A program made the position numbers and the translations under genes. The notes beneath the pieces are model-generated. The model worked only from the letters and a program-made list of their open reading frames with translations. It made no database searches and was not told the DNA's origin. From Palsa-504 sp963819785 (GTDB taxonomy: Bacteria > Actinomycetota > Actinomycetes > Streptosporangiales > Streptosporangiaceae), in contig CAWFXW010000034.1 in assembly GCA_963819785.1 (NCBI GenBank), forward strand, positions 124,001 to 188,000: a stretch of 64,000 bases of DNA. Direction: 5' to 3'. How positions within the stretch are numbered: position 1 is the first letter of the stretch; each line of letters starts with the position of its first letter. Shown piece by piece: positions 17,841 through 26,732 of the stretch.

Positions 17841-19697
17841 TCAGGCATGCCCGATCACATCCTCGATGACGCCGGCCAGTTCGCCGGCCTGGAACGGCAG
17901 GCCGCGCACTCTGTTGTAGGAGATCACGTCGACCAGGTACCGTCCGCGCAGCAGCAGGGCGAGCTGGCCGAGGTTGATCTCCGGGACCAGCACCTTGTCG
18001 TAGCGGCGGAGCACCTCGCCCAGGTTCGGCGGGAACGGGTTGAGGTGCCGCAGGTGCACCTGGGCCACGGCGTGCCCGGAATTGCGAACCCGGCGGACGG
18101 CCGCGCCGATGGAGCCGTACGTCGATCCCCAGCCCAGCACCAGCACCCGGGCGGCGCCGTCCGGGTCCTCGACGACCAGCGGCTCGATGTCGGCCGCGAT
18201 GCCGTCGATCTTGGCCTGGCGGAGCCGGACCATGTGGTCGTGGTTGTCGGGGTCGTAGTCGATCGTCCCGGTGATATCGGCCTTCTCGATGCCGCCGATC
18301 CGGTGCTCCAGGCCCGGAGTGCCGGGCACGGCCCACGGCCGGGCCAGGGTCACCGGGTCCCGCCGGAACGGCTCGAACTCGCCGTCGTCCGGGCCGGCCG
18401 GCTCGGCGAAGGAGAACTCAGCGCTGATGTCGGGCAGGCTGGCGGTGTCCGGGATCCGCCACGGCTCGGAGCCGTTGGCCAGGTAGCCGTCGGAGAGCAG
18501 GATCACCGGGGTCCGGTACTTCACCGCGATCCGGGCCGCCTCGATCGCCGCGTGGAAGCAGTCGGCGGGGCTGGCCGGGGCGACGATGGGCACCGGCGAC
18601 TCGCCGTTGCGGCCGAACATGGCCTGCAGCAGGTCGGCCTGCTCGGTCTTGGTCGGCATCCCGGTGGACGGCCCGGCCCGCTGGATGTCGCACACGATCA
18701 GGGGCAGCTCGACCGAGACGGCCAGGCCGATGGTCTCGGCCTTGAGCAGCATCCCCGGGCCCGACGTGGAGGTCACGCTCAGCGAGCCGCCGAACGACGC
18801 GCCCAGGGCCGCGCCCACGGCCGCGATCTCGTCCTCGGCCTGGAACGTGCGGACCCCGAAACGCTTGTGCCGGGCCAGCTCATGCAGGATGTCCGAGGCC
18901 GGCGTGATCGGGTAGGAGCCCAGGAACAGCGGCAGCCCGGCCAGCTGCGAGGCCGCGATGAGCCCGTAGGCCAGCGCGGTGTTCCCGCTGATGTTGCGGT
19001 ACGTGCCCGGGGTCAGCGGGGCCGGCTTGACCTGGTAGCGGGCCGGGAACGCCTCGGTCGTCTCGCCGAAGTTCCAGCCGGCCCGGAACGCCGCGACGTT
19101 CGCGGCCATGATCTCGGGCTTGGTCGCGAACTTGGTCTTGAGGAAGCTGAGCGTGCCTTCCCCGGGCCGGTCGTACAGCCAGGACAGCATGCCGAGCGCG
19201 AACATGTTCTTGGCCCGCTCGGCGTCCTTGCGGGTGATGTCGAAGGCCTCCAGGGCCTTGACCGTCATCGAGGTGATCGGCACGGCGTGCACGTTGTACT
19301 GCTCGAGCGAGCCGTCCTCGAGCGGGTTCACCTGGTAGCCGACCTTGGTCAGGTTGCGCTTGGTGAACTCGTCGGTGTTGATGATCAGGTCGCCGCCGCG
19401 GGGCAGGTCCTTGATGTTGGCCTTCAGCGCCGCCGGGTTCATCGCGATCAGCACGTCCGGGGCGTCGCCGGGCGTGAGGATATCGTGATCGGCAAAGTGC
19501 AGCTGGAAACTCGACACGCCGGCCAGGGTGCCTGCCGGGGCCCGGATTTCGGCCGGGAAATTCGGCTGGGTGGACAGGTCGTTGCCGAAGATCGCCGTCT
19601 CCTGGGTGAACCGGTCTCCGGCGAGCTGCATGCCGTCACCGGAGTCGCCGGCGAACCTGATGATGACGTGATCGAGCTGCTGGACCTGCTTGGTCAC
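17841..19697 (-). CDS. korA: 2-oxoacid:ferredoxin oxidoreductase alpha subunit (gamma-alpha fusion)
   Basis: KorA supplies the CoA- and substrate-side domains of the 2-oxoacid:ferredoxin oxidoreductase. It begins with a gamma domain (VIIRFAGDSGDGMQLAG) and continues into the alpha domain, with FLGSYPITPASDILHELA, the FQAEDEIAAVGAALGAS stretch, and SVTSTSGPGMLLKAE. It has 618 residues from GTG 19697, chosen because GAGGAGG lies 9 bases upstream. An in-frame ATG farther out lacks that spacing. It is the first gene of a two-gene operon with korB. The substrate preference, 2-oxoglutarate, is inferred from close actinobacterial relatives. Confidence 0.93.
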   Translation of the reverse strand: MTKQVQQLDHVIIRFAGDSGDGMQLAGDRFTQETAIFGNDLSTQPNFPAEIRAPAGTLAGVSSFQLHFADHDILTPGDAPDVLIAMNPAALKANIKDLPRGGDLIINTDEFTKRNLTKVGYQVNPLEDGSLEQYNVHAVPITSMTVKALEAFDITRKDAERAKNMFALGMLSWLYDRPGEGTLSFLKTKFATKPEIMAANVAAFRAGWNFGETTEAFPARYQVKPAPLTPGTYRNISGNTALAYGLIAASQLAGLPLFLGSYPITPASDILHELARHKRFGVRTFQAEDEIAAVGAALGASFGGSLSVTSTSGPGMLLKAETIGLAVSVELPLIVCDIQRAGPSTGMPTKTEQADLLQAMFGRNGESPVPIVAPASPADCFHAAIEAARIAVKYRTPVILLSDGYLANGSEPWRIPDTASLPDISAEFSFAEPAGPDDGEFEPFRRDPVTLARPWAVPGTPGLEHRIGGIEKADITGTIDYDPDNHDHMVRLRQAKIDGIAADIEPLVVEDPDGAARVLVLGWGSTYGSIGAAVRRVRNSGHAVAQVHLRHLNPFPPNLGEVLRRYDKVLVPEINLGQLALLLRGRYLVDVISYNRVRGLPFQAGELAGVIEDVIGHA

Positions 19698-19987
19698 AGT
19701 GGGAGACCTCCTCGGCATGCCGCGGCCGAACACTCTCGCAGCACCACCCCACGGCCGGGGGCATTAGGACGGTACAAATCTTACGCCCGAACAGGCGGGC
19801 CAACGTTCATCTGCCCGTTGATATTCCCAGGCCCGTGGTTATCTGAGCCGGCCGATGTAGTTTGTGACATATTCCGGTAAGAACCTGTGGCCAGGTTTGT
19901 GCATAACGTGCCTGGCCCCGCGGCCGCCGAGCCGGCGAGATGGTGTCATCATGGCATGCTGGCCGAACACCGGATCCCGGGAGGTGC

Positions 19988-20842
19988 ATGGCCGTGCGTG
20001 CTGACCGGCGGGCCGCGGCGCTGGCCGGAGCGGCCGCGCTGGCCGGAGCGGCCGCCCGGCTGGTGGCCGCCGCGCTGCCGCTGGCCGCCCTGTGTGCCGG
20101 GATCGGCGCCCTCGCCGGGGGCGGGACCGGCGCGCTGGCCGGGCTGGCGGCCGCCGTCGTCACGGTGGCCGTGGTGAGCGCGTACTGCGACCGGCTGGCG
20201 CTGTCCGCGATGGCGGCCCGGCCGGTAAGCGAGGTCGAGCACCCCGAGCTCTACCGCCTGGTCCGGGAGCTGAGCAAGGCCGGCCGGCTCCCGGTGCCCC
20301 GGCTCTTCCTGTCCCCGGCCGAACAGCCCAACTCGTTCACGGCCGGCCGCAACCCGCGCAGCGCCGCCATCTGCTGTACCGACGGCCTGCTCGCCGCGCT
20401 CGATGAGGCCGAGCTGCGCGGCATCCTCGGTCACGAACTCGCCCACGTGTCCGGCCGCGACATCCTGCCCGCCACGATCACGGCGGGCCTGGCCGCCGTC
20501 CTCACGTTCCCGGCCGTCGCGGCCCGGCCGCTGATGCTGATCCTCGGGCCGCCCGCCGCGCTCGTCGTCCGGCTGTCGGTGAGCCGGGAGCGCGAGTACC
20601 GGGCCGACACCGCGGGCGCCCTCCTGATCGGCGACCCGGTGGTCCTGGCCAGCGCCCTGCGCAAGATCGAGGCTGGCGCGGCCGAACTGGCGCGGGTCCC
20701 CGACGCCCGGCTCAGCTCGGTGGCCCACCTGATGATCGTCAGCCCGTTCCACCCCGGCGGGCTGGCCCGGCTGTTCGCCACCCACCCGCCCGCCGGCGAG
20801 CGCCTGCGCCGCCTCGAAGCCCTGGCCGGCTACCGCCGCTGA
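19988..20842 (+). CDS. htpX: HtpX-like M48 membrane zinc protease
   Basis: This is a membrane-embedded metalloprotease of the M48 family, involved in quality control of membrane proteins. ATG 19988 follows GGGAGG closely, and an earlier in-frame ATG has no such site. It has 284 residues. Two hydrophobic segments near residues 12-66 come first. The zinc motif HELAH is at residues 149-153, and the third ligand is the glutamate at about 203 in REREYRADTAG. Two more hydrophobic stretches lie between them. It is divergent from korA across about 290 bases with no other gene and faces yajQ. Confidence 0.9.
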   Translation: MAVRADRRAAALAGAAALAGAAARLVAAALPLAALCAGIGALAGGGTGALAGLAAAVVTVAVVSAYCDRLALSAMAARPVSEVEHPELYRLVRELSKAGRLPVPRLFLSPAEQPNSFTAGRNPRSAAICCTDGLLAALDEAELRGILGHELAHVSGRDILPATITAGLAAVLTFPAVAARPLMLILGPPAALVVRLSVSREREYRADTAGALLIGDPVVLASALRKIEAGAAELARVPDARLSSVAHLMIVSPFHPGGLARLFATHPPAGERLRRLEALAGYRR

Positions 20843-20902
20843 GCAGCGTCCGGCCGCTCGACGCAGGCTGGCGCGCCGGGACGGGCTAACCAGACCAGCG
20901 GG

Positions 20903-21400
20903 CTAGCGGTAGTTGGTGAACTGCAGCGCGAAGTCGAACTCTTTGCCCTTCAGCAGCGCGATGACGGCCTGCAGGTCGTCCTTCTTCTTGGCCGAGACGC
21001 GCAGTTCCTCACCCTGGACCTGAGCCCGCACGCCCTTCGGCCCCTCGTCCCTGATGATCTTCGAGAGCTTCTTGGCGTTGTCCTGGGTGATGCCCTCCTT
21101 GAGGGCGACCGCCATCCGGTACTCCTTGCCGGATAGCTTGGGATCGGCCGCGTCCAGCGTCTTGAGCGACACGCCGCGCTTGACCAGCTTGTCCTTGAAC
21201 ACGTCGAGGACGGCCTTGGCGCGCTCCTCGCTGTTGGCGCGGATGTCCACCGCTTGGTCGCCGGACCAGGCTATGGACGCGCCCACGCCGCGGAAGTCGA
21301 ACCGCGTACCTATTTCCTTGGCCGCCTGGTTGAGCGCGTTGTCTACTTCCTGGCGGTCGAGCTTGGACACAATGTCAAAGGAAGATTCTTGCGATGCCAC
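20903..21400 (-). CDS. yajQ: YajQ-family nucleotide-binding protein
   Basis: This is a YajQ/UPF0234 protein of 165 residues. The family binds nucleotides and in some bacteria cyclic di-GMP; its role in actinobacteria is not established. GTG 21400 gives the normal N-terminus (SSFDIVSKLDRQEVDNALNQ after four residues). Other conserved stretches are FDFRGVGASIAW, KEGITQDNAKKLSKIIRDEG, and the terminal FDFALQFTNYR. An upstream ATG would add 12 unrelated residues. Convergent with htpX. Confidence 0.92.
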   Translation of the reverse strand: MASQESSFDIVSKLDRQEVDNALNQAAKEIGTRFDFRGVGASIAWSGDQAVDIRANSEERAKAVLDVFKDKLVKRGVSLKTLDAADPKLSGKEYRMAVALKEGITQDNAKKLSKIIRDEGPKGVRAQVQGEELRVSAKKKDDLQAVIALLKGKEFDFALQFTNYR

Positions 21401-21548
21401 AGGACCCAGGCTAGACGCGCCGCGCCGGCCCGTCACGCCGAACGCGCCGGCCGCTCGTCAGAGCCGTTACGGCCCAGCCGGCCATCGGCTAACCGTCTCG
21501 TCGCGTTGTGGGCTATCCTTTTCGAGGCCGCCCGCGAGGACGGCCCAC

Positions 21549-21630
21549 GGCAGGTTGCCCGAGTGGCCAAAGGGAGCGGTCTGTAAAACCGTCGGCTCAG
21601 CCTACGTTGGTTCGAACCCAACACCTGCCA
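21549..21630 (+). tRNA. tRNA-Tyr (GTA)
   Basis: The acceptor stem pairs GGCAGGT (21549) with ACCTGCC (to 21629), followed by discriminator A. The anticodon stem GCGGT/ACCGT closes the loop CTGTAAA with anticodon GTA at 21583-21585. A long variable arm (GTCGGCTCAGCCTAC region) marks a class II tRNA, as expected for bacterial tRNA-Tyr. The T arm has GGTTCGAACCC. CCA is not encoded. This gene is the integration site of the island to its right. Confidence 0.95.
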
Positions 21631-21635
21631 CACAT
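21581..21635 (+). repeat. attL: 55-bp direct repeat at the tRNA-Tyr 3' end
   Basis: This copy runs from the anticodon loop of tRNA-Tyr to five bases past its end and is identical to 36369-36423. Beyond the exact core, similarity goes on for about 110 bases with scattered changes. Confidence 0.93.
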
Positions 21636-21648
21636 TTCCGCAGGTCAA

Positions 21649-21679
21649 AGCCGGTGACATCGGACGGTGTCACCGGCTT
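21649..21679 (+). terminator. hairpin after tRNA-Tyr
   Basis: AGCCGGTGACA pairs with TGTCACCGGCT across an 8-base loop, 19 bases after the tRNA. A diverged copy of the same hairpin follows the right attachment site. Confidence 0.75.
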
Positions 21680-21810
21680 CCGCGTCCCGGGCGAGCGGTT
21701 CCGCAGACCGTCGGCGAAGGTCTGTGGGCCACCCGTGGGCCGGATCAGGCAGCGGACCGCTGTTCGTATCTAATTCTAATATTTACTATGAGCAGGATAA
21801 ACTACTGTCT

Positions 21811-22140
21811 CTACGGTTGCTGTGCAGGCATGTGTCCGTTTGGTGTCAGCGCGGTCTGCGGGCCGTCGGCGGGCCGGGAGGGGAATCCACGGACGCATAG
21901 CGGACGGCGTCCGCGCCCGTCGCGCGGTCGGTGCAACCGCTGGCTTTCCACGGACGGGCACGGACCACGTCCTTCGGGCAGTCCGAGGACGTGGCCGATC
22001 TGCTGGTTGAGGAGGTCCTCGTGGCCGTGGATGCAGTGGCTGTACACGGTGAGCAGGACCGCGACGCTGTTCCCGGCCCGGGCAGCGATCTGGGCGGGGT
22101 CCCCTCCGGCGTTCAGCCACAGCGACAAGGCGGCGTGGCG
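21811..22140 (-). pseudogene. 3' fragment of the island's tyrosine integrase
   Basis: This minus-strand frame encodes RHAALSLWLNAG, then QIAARAGNSVAVLLTVYSHC and HGHEDLLNQQIG. This is the C-terminal catalytic end of an actinobacterial tyrosine integrase, with the GN(S)V box replacing the usual GHS/GHT and the tyrosine nucleophile in LTVYSHC. It has no start of its own. The 5' part of the same gene is at 25516-26701 and stops exactly where this piece begins (after RPYDLRH). The RIT element lies between. The stop is TAG at 21811. Confidence 0.85.
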
Positions 22141-22166
22141 GTTATGCGGAATTCCGCATTAGCGGC

Positions 22167-22250
22167 ATTATGCGGACGGCTGGGTTATGTGCCCTGCCGT
22201 GGCGTTTCCGCTGGTAGGAGTGGTGGAGCCCGTATTGCGGTCCGCATAAT
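22167..22250 (+). repeat. left inverted repeat of the RIT element
   Basis: This 84-bp repeat begins ATTATGCGGACGG and ends GGTCCGCATAAT. Its reverse complement matches 25432-25515 with 4 differences. Confidence 0.92.
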
Positions 22251-22301
22251 CCCGGCGAAGCATCACCTTGTTCATTGCTCCACCGAACAGGGGTGATTCT
22301 C

Positions 22302-23570
22302 ATGGGAGAGGCAGATGTCAGGGCGGCTGCGGGCCGTGTCCTGGCGGCACTACGCGAGGCAGGAAGGTCCGAGGGCACGATCCGGCGCTACCAGGCTGTG
22401 CTGGACCGGTTCGCGGCATTCCTGGCCGGACGCGGCCTGAGCACAGCGAGCGACCAGGCGTGCGCGGACTTCATCGCCGGCCAGACCGGGGCCAGGCTGG
22501 AGGCGCTGCGGGAACCGGTGGCTAACAGGGACGTCAACGCGGTCCGCCGGCCGGCGGTCCTGCTGGCGGACGCGCTGGCAGGCCGGGAAATCGCCATCGG
22601 CCGTCCGGTGATCGCGGCGAAGGACGGCTGCCCTGCCCGGTTCGGCCCGCTGCGGGACGACTACGTTGCCTCGTGCCGCGCTCGCGGCAACGCCGAGGCG
22701 ACCCTCGTCGTCAAGGACAAGGCGGCCAGCCGGTTCCTGGGCTACCTGGACGAGGCAGGCGCTGGTGACCTGGCGGCCCTGAGCGTGCGGGATGTGTCGG
22801 GTTTCCTGCTGCGGCAGCGCGGGCTGCGCCGCAAGACCGTCGCGGGCCTGAGGTCGGCCCTGGCGGACTTCCTGGGCTTCCTGGCCGCTGCGGGACGGGC
22901 GCCGCAGGGCCTGGCCGGCCGGCTGCCGCCGCACCGGCACCTGCGTCACGAGTCCGAGCCGCACCTGTGGACCGCTGAGGAGATCCGGCGGCTGCTGGCC
23001 GTGATCGACCGCCAGTCCGCCACCGGCAAGCGCGACTACGCGATGATCCTGCTGACCGCCCGGCTCGGCCTGCGGATCTGCGACCTGCGCCAGCTCGGGC
23101 TCGGCGACCTGGACTGGCGGGCGAAGACCTTCACGATCGTCCAGCGCAAGACGGGACGGCCGCTGACCCTGCCGCTGCTGGACGACGTCGGCTGGGCGGT
23201 CATCGACTACGTCCGGCACGGCCGCCCCGAAACCGCCTGCACCAGGGTGTTCGTCAAGCACAGTTATCCCTTCGACGCGTTCGGCTGCTCCTCCTCGGTC
23301 GCCAGCCGGCTGCCGCGCTACGCGGCCCGCGCGGGGATCGGGTTCCCGCCCGGCCAGGCGCGCGGGATGCATTCCCTGCGCGGGGCGCTGGCCGTGGCCA
23401 TGATCGGCGGCGGCGCGCCGATGCCGGTGATATCGGCCGTCCTCGGACACGCCTCGACCGACACGACCCAGGCCTACTACCTGCGTTTCGACACCGAACG
23501 GCTGCGGTGCTGCGCGCTGGACGCCGAAGACGTCACCGGCCGGGCGGGGGCGGGTGAGCACGGTGCCTGA
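22302..23570 (+). CDS. RIT recombinase A (tyrosine recombinase)
   Basis: First recombinase of the trio, 422 residues from ATG 22302. It has an N-terminal SAM-like DNA-binding region and a C-terminal catalytic domain. The active-site set is complete: arginine in ARLGLRICDLRQL near residue 258, lysine in QRKTGRPL, HSLR with His near 357, His near 383 in LGHAST, and the tyrosine near 392 in TQAYYLRF. An upstream in-frame ATG at 22275 lies closer to the inverted repeat and lacks a better ribosome site. It overlaps the next gene by 17 bases. Confidence 0.9.
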   Translation: MGEADVRAAAGRVLAALREAGRSEGTIRRYQAVLDRFAAFLAGRGLSTASDQACADFIAGQTGARLEALREPVANRDVNAVRRPAVLLADALAGREIAIGRPVIAAKDGCPARFGPLRDDYVASCRARGNAEATLVVKDKAASRFLGYLDEAGAGDLAALSVRDVSGFLLRQRGLRRKTVAGLRSALADFLGFLAAAGRAPQGLAGRLPPHRHLRHESEPHLWTAEEIRRLLAVIDRQSATGKRDYAMILLTARLGLRICDLRQLGLGDLDWRAKTFTIVQRKTGRPLTLPLLDDVGWAVIDYVRHGRPETACTRVFVKHSYPFDAFGCSSSVASRLPRYAARAGIGFPPGQARGMHSLRGALAVAMIGGGAPMPVISAVLGHASTDTTQAYYLRFDTERLRCCALDAEDVTGRAGAGEHGA

Positions 23571-24519
23571 GACGACGCTGCAGGACCTGGTCGACGGGCT
23601 GGCCGCCGCGCGCCACGCCGGCGGGTACAGGTTCAAGGTCCCGGAACGGGTGCTGCGCCAGTTCGCCGGCTATTGCCGGCGGGAGGGCTACCCGGACGGG
23701 TCCATCACCAGGGAAGCGGTCAACGGGTTCCTTTACGGCCGTCACCTGCGGGCCTCCACCATCCGGCGCAACGAGCTGGCGCTGCGCCAGCTGGCCGGGT
23801 ACGCACAGGCGGCCGGCTGGGATGCCTGCACCCCGGCCGCGGCCACCCAGGTCCGCGTCCGCCACCAGCCCCCGTACGTGCTCACCGACGACGAGGTGCG
23901 CCGCCTGTTCACCGCGATCGACTCCCAGCCCATGTCCGCCTTCTCGAACAAGGCCATGGTCGACCCGGTCCTGTTCCGGGTGCTCTACGGCGCCGGCCTG
24001 AGGGTGTCCGAGGCGCTCAGCCTGACCCTGGCCGACGCGGACACGAGCAGCGGGACGCTGCGGATCCGCGACTCCAAGAACGGCGAGAGCCGGACCGTGC
24101 CGGTCACCGGCCGGCTCACCGCGACCCTGGAGGGCTACATCGCGGCCGCGCATCCCGCCCCCGAAACCAGCGACCACGTGTTCTACAGCATCGCGCCCGG
24201 CCGGCCGGTCAACCAGTCGACGGTCTACCTGCGGTTCCGCGGCTACCTGGCCGACGCCGGCATCCCCCACTTCACCGGCGGCCCGCACCCGCACTCGCTG
24301 CGCCACGGCTTCGCCGTCGCCAACCTGCGCCGCTGGGCCGCGGAAGGCGCGGACCTGGCCGTGACGCTGCCCTACCTGGCGTGCTACATGGGCCACGCCG
24401 ACCTCCGCGGCACCCAGTACTACCTGCGGCTGACCGCCGACGCCTACCCCGAGGTGATGGCCCGGGCCCAGGTCCGGTTCGGCTACGTCATCCCCGCCCC
24501 GCCCGGGGACGAACGGTGA
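23554..24519 (+). CDS. RIT recombinase B (tyrosine recombinase)
   Basis: Second recombinase of the trio, 321 residues from GTG 23554 inside the end of the first gene. Active-site motifs are visible: YGAGLRVSEALSL (first arginine), RDSKNGESRTVPV (lysine), HSLRHGFAVANL (His-x-x-Arg), MGHADLRGTQYYLRL (second His and the tyrosine). It belongs to a different subfamily from its neighbours, as is usual in RIT elements. It overlaps the third gene by GTGA. Confidence 0.9.
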   Translation: MSTVPETTLQDLVDGLAAARHAGGYRFKVPERVLRQFAGYCRREGYPDGSITREAVNGFLYGRHLRASTIRRNELALRQLAGYAQAAGWDACTPAAATQVRVRHQPPYVLTDDEVRRLFTAIDSQPMSAFSNKAMVDPVLFRVLYGAGLRVSEALSLTLADADTSSGTLRIRDSKNGESRTVPVTGRLTATLEGYIAAAHPAPETSDHVFYSIAPGRPVNQSTVYLRFRGYLADAGIPHFTGGPHPHSLRHGFAVANLRRWAAEGADLAVTLPYLACYMGHADLRGTQYYLRLTADAYPEVMARAQVRFGYVIPAPPGDER

Positions 24520-25514
24520 GCCCGCGGCCCGCGCCGCCGCCGGATCTCGCCGGGCGCTGGCTGTCGAAGTTCTTCACCAGCCACCTGGCCGGGGAGCGCG
24601 CCGCCTCCCCGAAAACCGTCTCGTCCTACCGGGACGCGATGAAACTGCTGCTCACCTGGTTCAGGGACACGGAGCACATACCGCCGGAGAAGCTGCGCCT
24701 GGCCGACATCGACCGGCCCCGCATCCTGCGGTTCCTGGACTGGCTGGAGGCCGGGCGGGGCTGCTCGGCCGCCACCCGCAACCAGCGCCTGGCGGTGATC
24801 AAGTCGTTCTGCCGCTACACCGCCGTCGAGCAGCCCGGCCAGCTCGGCCGGGTCACCCAGGTCCTCGCGATCCGGCAGAAGAAGACCCCGGCCCCGCAAC
24901 TGGACCACCTGGCCGGCGACGAGGTCAAGGCGCTGCTCGCCGAACCCGGCACGGCCAGCGCCCGCGCTGTCCGGGACACCGTCCTGCTCGCCCTGGCCTA
25001 CGACACCGCCGCCCGCGTCCAGGAACTCTGCGACCTCGACGTCGCCGACATCCGCCGCAGCAGCCCGATGACCATCGTGATCCACGGGAAAGGCTCCAAG
25101 ATCCGGTACGTGCCCGTGATGGACCCGACCGCCCGGCTCGCCGCCGGCTACCTCGACCACCGCGACCCCCACCCCGGCGTCGGCGCCGACGCCGACCCGC
25201 TGTTCGCCGGGCCGGACCACTCCCGGCTGACCCGGTCCGGAGTAGCCAAGCTGCTGACCCGCCACGTGAGCACCGTCCGGGCCCGGGAACCCGGCTGGGC
25301 CCCCGGCCTGCCGGTCACGATCGAGAACGCCTACGAGCCGCTCACCCCGGACGCCCTGCCGGACTGGACCTCGGACTCGTCTCTGGTCGCCTGGCTCGAC
25401 TCGCTCGGGCACTGCCCCCAAGCCCAGGAGGATTATGCGGACCGCAATACGGGCTCCACCACTTCTACCAGCGGAAACTTCACGGCAGGGCACATAACCC
25501 AGGCGTCCGCATAA
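24516..25514 (+). CDS. RIT recombinase C, lacking the second half of the active site
   Basis: Third recombinase of the trio, 332 residues from GTG 24516. The N-terminal region (SPKTVSSYRDAMKLLLTWF) and the first catalytic parts are present: arginine in YDTAARVQELCDLDV and lysine in HGKGSKIRYVPV. After LLTRHVSTVRAREPGWAPG the protein jumps straight to TIENAYEPLTPDALPDWTSD, which in relatives follows the tyrosine. The His-x-x-Arg box, second His and tyrosine are missing, an in-frame loss of roughly 60 residues. The reading frame runs on into the right inverted repeat, so the last 27 residues are encoded by the repeat. It should be catalytically inactive. Confidence 0.82.
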   Translation: MSPRPAPPPDLAGRWLSKFFTSHLAGERAASPKTVSSYRDAMKLLLTWFRDTEHIPPEKLRLADIDRPRILRFLDWLEAGRGCSAATRNQRLAVIKSFCRYTAVEQPGQLGRVTQVLAIRQKKTPAPQLDHLAGDEVKALLAEPGTASARAVRDTVLLALAYDTAARVQELCDLDVADIRRSSPMTIVIHGKGSKIRYVPVMDPTARLAAGYLDHRDPHPGVGADADPLFAGPDHSRLTRSGVAKLLTRHVSTVRAREPGWAPGLPVTIENAYEPLTPDALPDWTSDSSLVAWLDSLGHCPQAQEDYADRNTGSTTSTSGNFTAGHITQASA

Positions 25515-25515
25515 T
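25432..25515 (+). repeat. right inverted repeat of the RIT element
   Basis: Inverted copy of 22167-22250, 80 of 84 positions matching. It includes the stop codon of the third recombinase. Confidence 0.92.
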
Positions 25516-26701
25516 GACGCAGGTCGTAAGGGCGCCGGGCGAGCCCGCTGGCGGCTAGCTCGGGCCCGAGGGCGAGAGCGCGGGCGGAGTGCCAGGCCCG
25601 GCCGTAGACCGATTCGCTGAGCGGCCCGCCGCGGGTTCCCCGGAACAGCCGGCCGTCGGGTGCGGTCCCGTAGGCGGTGGAGTGCGCACGGAGCATGTCG
25701 ACGAGCATCGGAGGGACCGGGACCATCCGGATCGCCCCGTCTGGCCGGTGCTTGAGCCCGCACTGTTCATGGCTGGTCTTGTTGTTGGTCCAGGCGGCAG
25801 CGGTCCTGGGCGTGGCCGCGGCCAGCCGGAGCATGCCCCATCCCGAGCCGGGCAGATGGCAGTCGGCGAGGCGCAGGGCGACGGCTTCCTCCGGGCGCAG
25901 CGCGGCGTAGTACAGGCACCCGAAGAAGGCGGTCAACTCCGGCTGGGTTCGGGCGACCGCATCCAGCAGGGCGCTGACCTGGGCGGGGCTGGCCACGACG
26001 GCGGGGTCGAGGGCTGCTGATGATTGCGGTACCCGCCAGCCGATGCTGTCCAGCGGGTTGTCCGGCAGTAGCCCGGCCTCGGCCGCGTAGCCGAGCGCGC
26101 CGTGCAGGACGGCGCGCTTGCGGATGATGGTGTTGGCGGCGGCCCGGCGCCCGTCCAGCCGGAACGTCAGCGCCTCCAGCGCGGTCCGCAGCACCGCAGG
26201 CTCGCTGAGGCAGCCGACGGGCAGCGATGCCTGCCGTGCCCAGTCCAGGACCTGCGCGGCCGCGCTGCCCGGCCCGGCCCGGCGGACGGGATTGAAGGCA
26301 TGCTGGTACAAGACCATGCGCAGCTCGCGCGGATCAGGCCGGTCACGTGCATCCGACCGGGTCAGCACGGGCGTGACCGTGGCCAGCGCCTCGGCCAGGC
26401 TGGCCCGGGAGTGCGCGGCCAGGGACGGCCATTTCATCGCGGCGTACGCGGTGGCCACCTGGTACCAGGTGACGATCGCGGGTGCCGGAAGGCTCCATGC
26501 CGCCGGCTCGCCGGTCAGCGGATCGAACTCCAGGCCCATCCGGGCAGCGCGGACCAGTTCAGCCTGGTAACTGTCGGCGAGCCTCCTGGTAATGAACGAC
26601 TTTGACCTGCTGCGGCCCGCCGCCCGCCAGCGGACCTCGAACGGCCGGCGCCGCCCCGCCCGCCGCCGGATCGCGTACACGCTCACATCGAACCTGTTCA
26701 C
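25516..26701 (-). pseudogene. 5' part of the island's tyrosine integrase, cut by the RIT element
   Basis: This is a tyrosine integrase of the actinobacterial integrative-element type, read from GTG 26701. It starts NRFDVSVYAIRRRAGRRRPF with an AP2-like arm-binding segment (FEVRWRAAGRSRSKSF). A core-binding region follows, and then the catalytic arginine in YYAALRPEEAVALRLADC. It reaches RPYDLRH of the second catalytic box and there meets the RIT inverted repeat. The open frame beyond is repeat DNA. The missing end is at 21811-22140. Before the split the gene would have lain next to attL, as expected for the island's own integrase. Confidence 0.86.
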
Positions 26702-26732
26702 CGTTGCCCCCTGTCTCGCGAAAACTGCCCCT

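Larger units (their letters stand above)
22167..25515 (+). mobile_element. RIT element (three tyrosine recombinases between inverted repeats)
   Basis: Three overlapping tyrosine recombinase genes in one direction lie between 84-bp inverted repeats that differ at only 4 positions. This is the structure of RIT (recombinase in trio) elements. Each repeat is itself bounded by ATTATGCGGAC and its inverse. The element is 3.35 kb and sits in the minus-strand integrase gene of the island, in the opposite direction. A 16-bp palindrome, ATGCGGAATTCCGCAT, lies just outside the left end. No clear short target duplication is visible. Confidence 0.88.
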
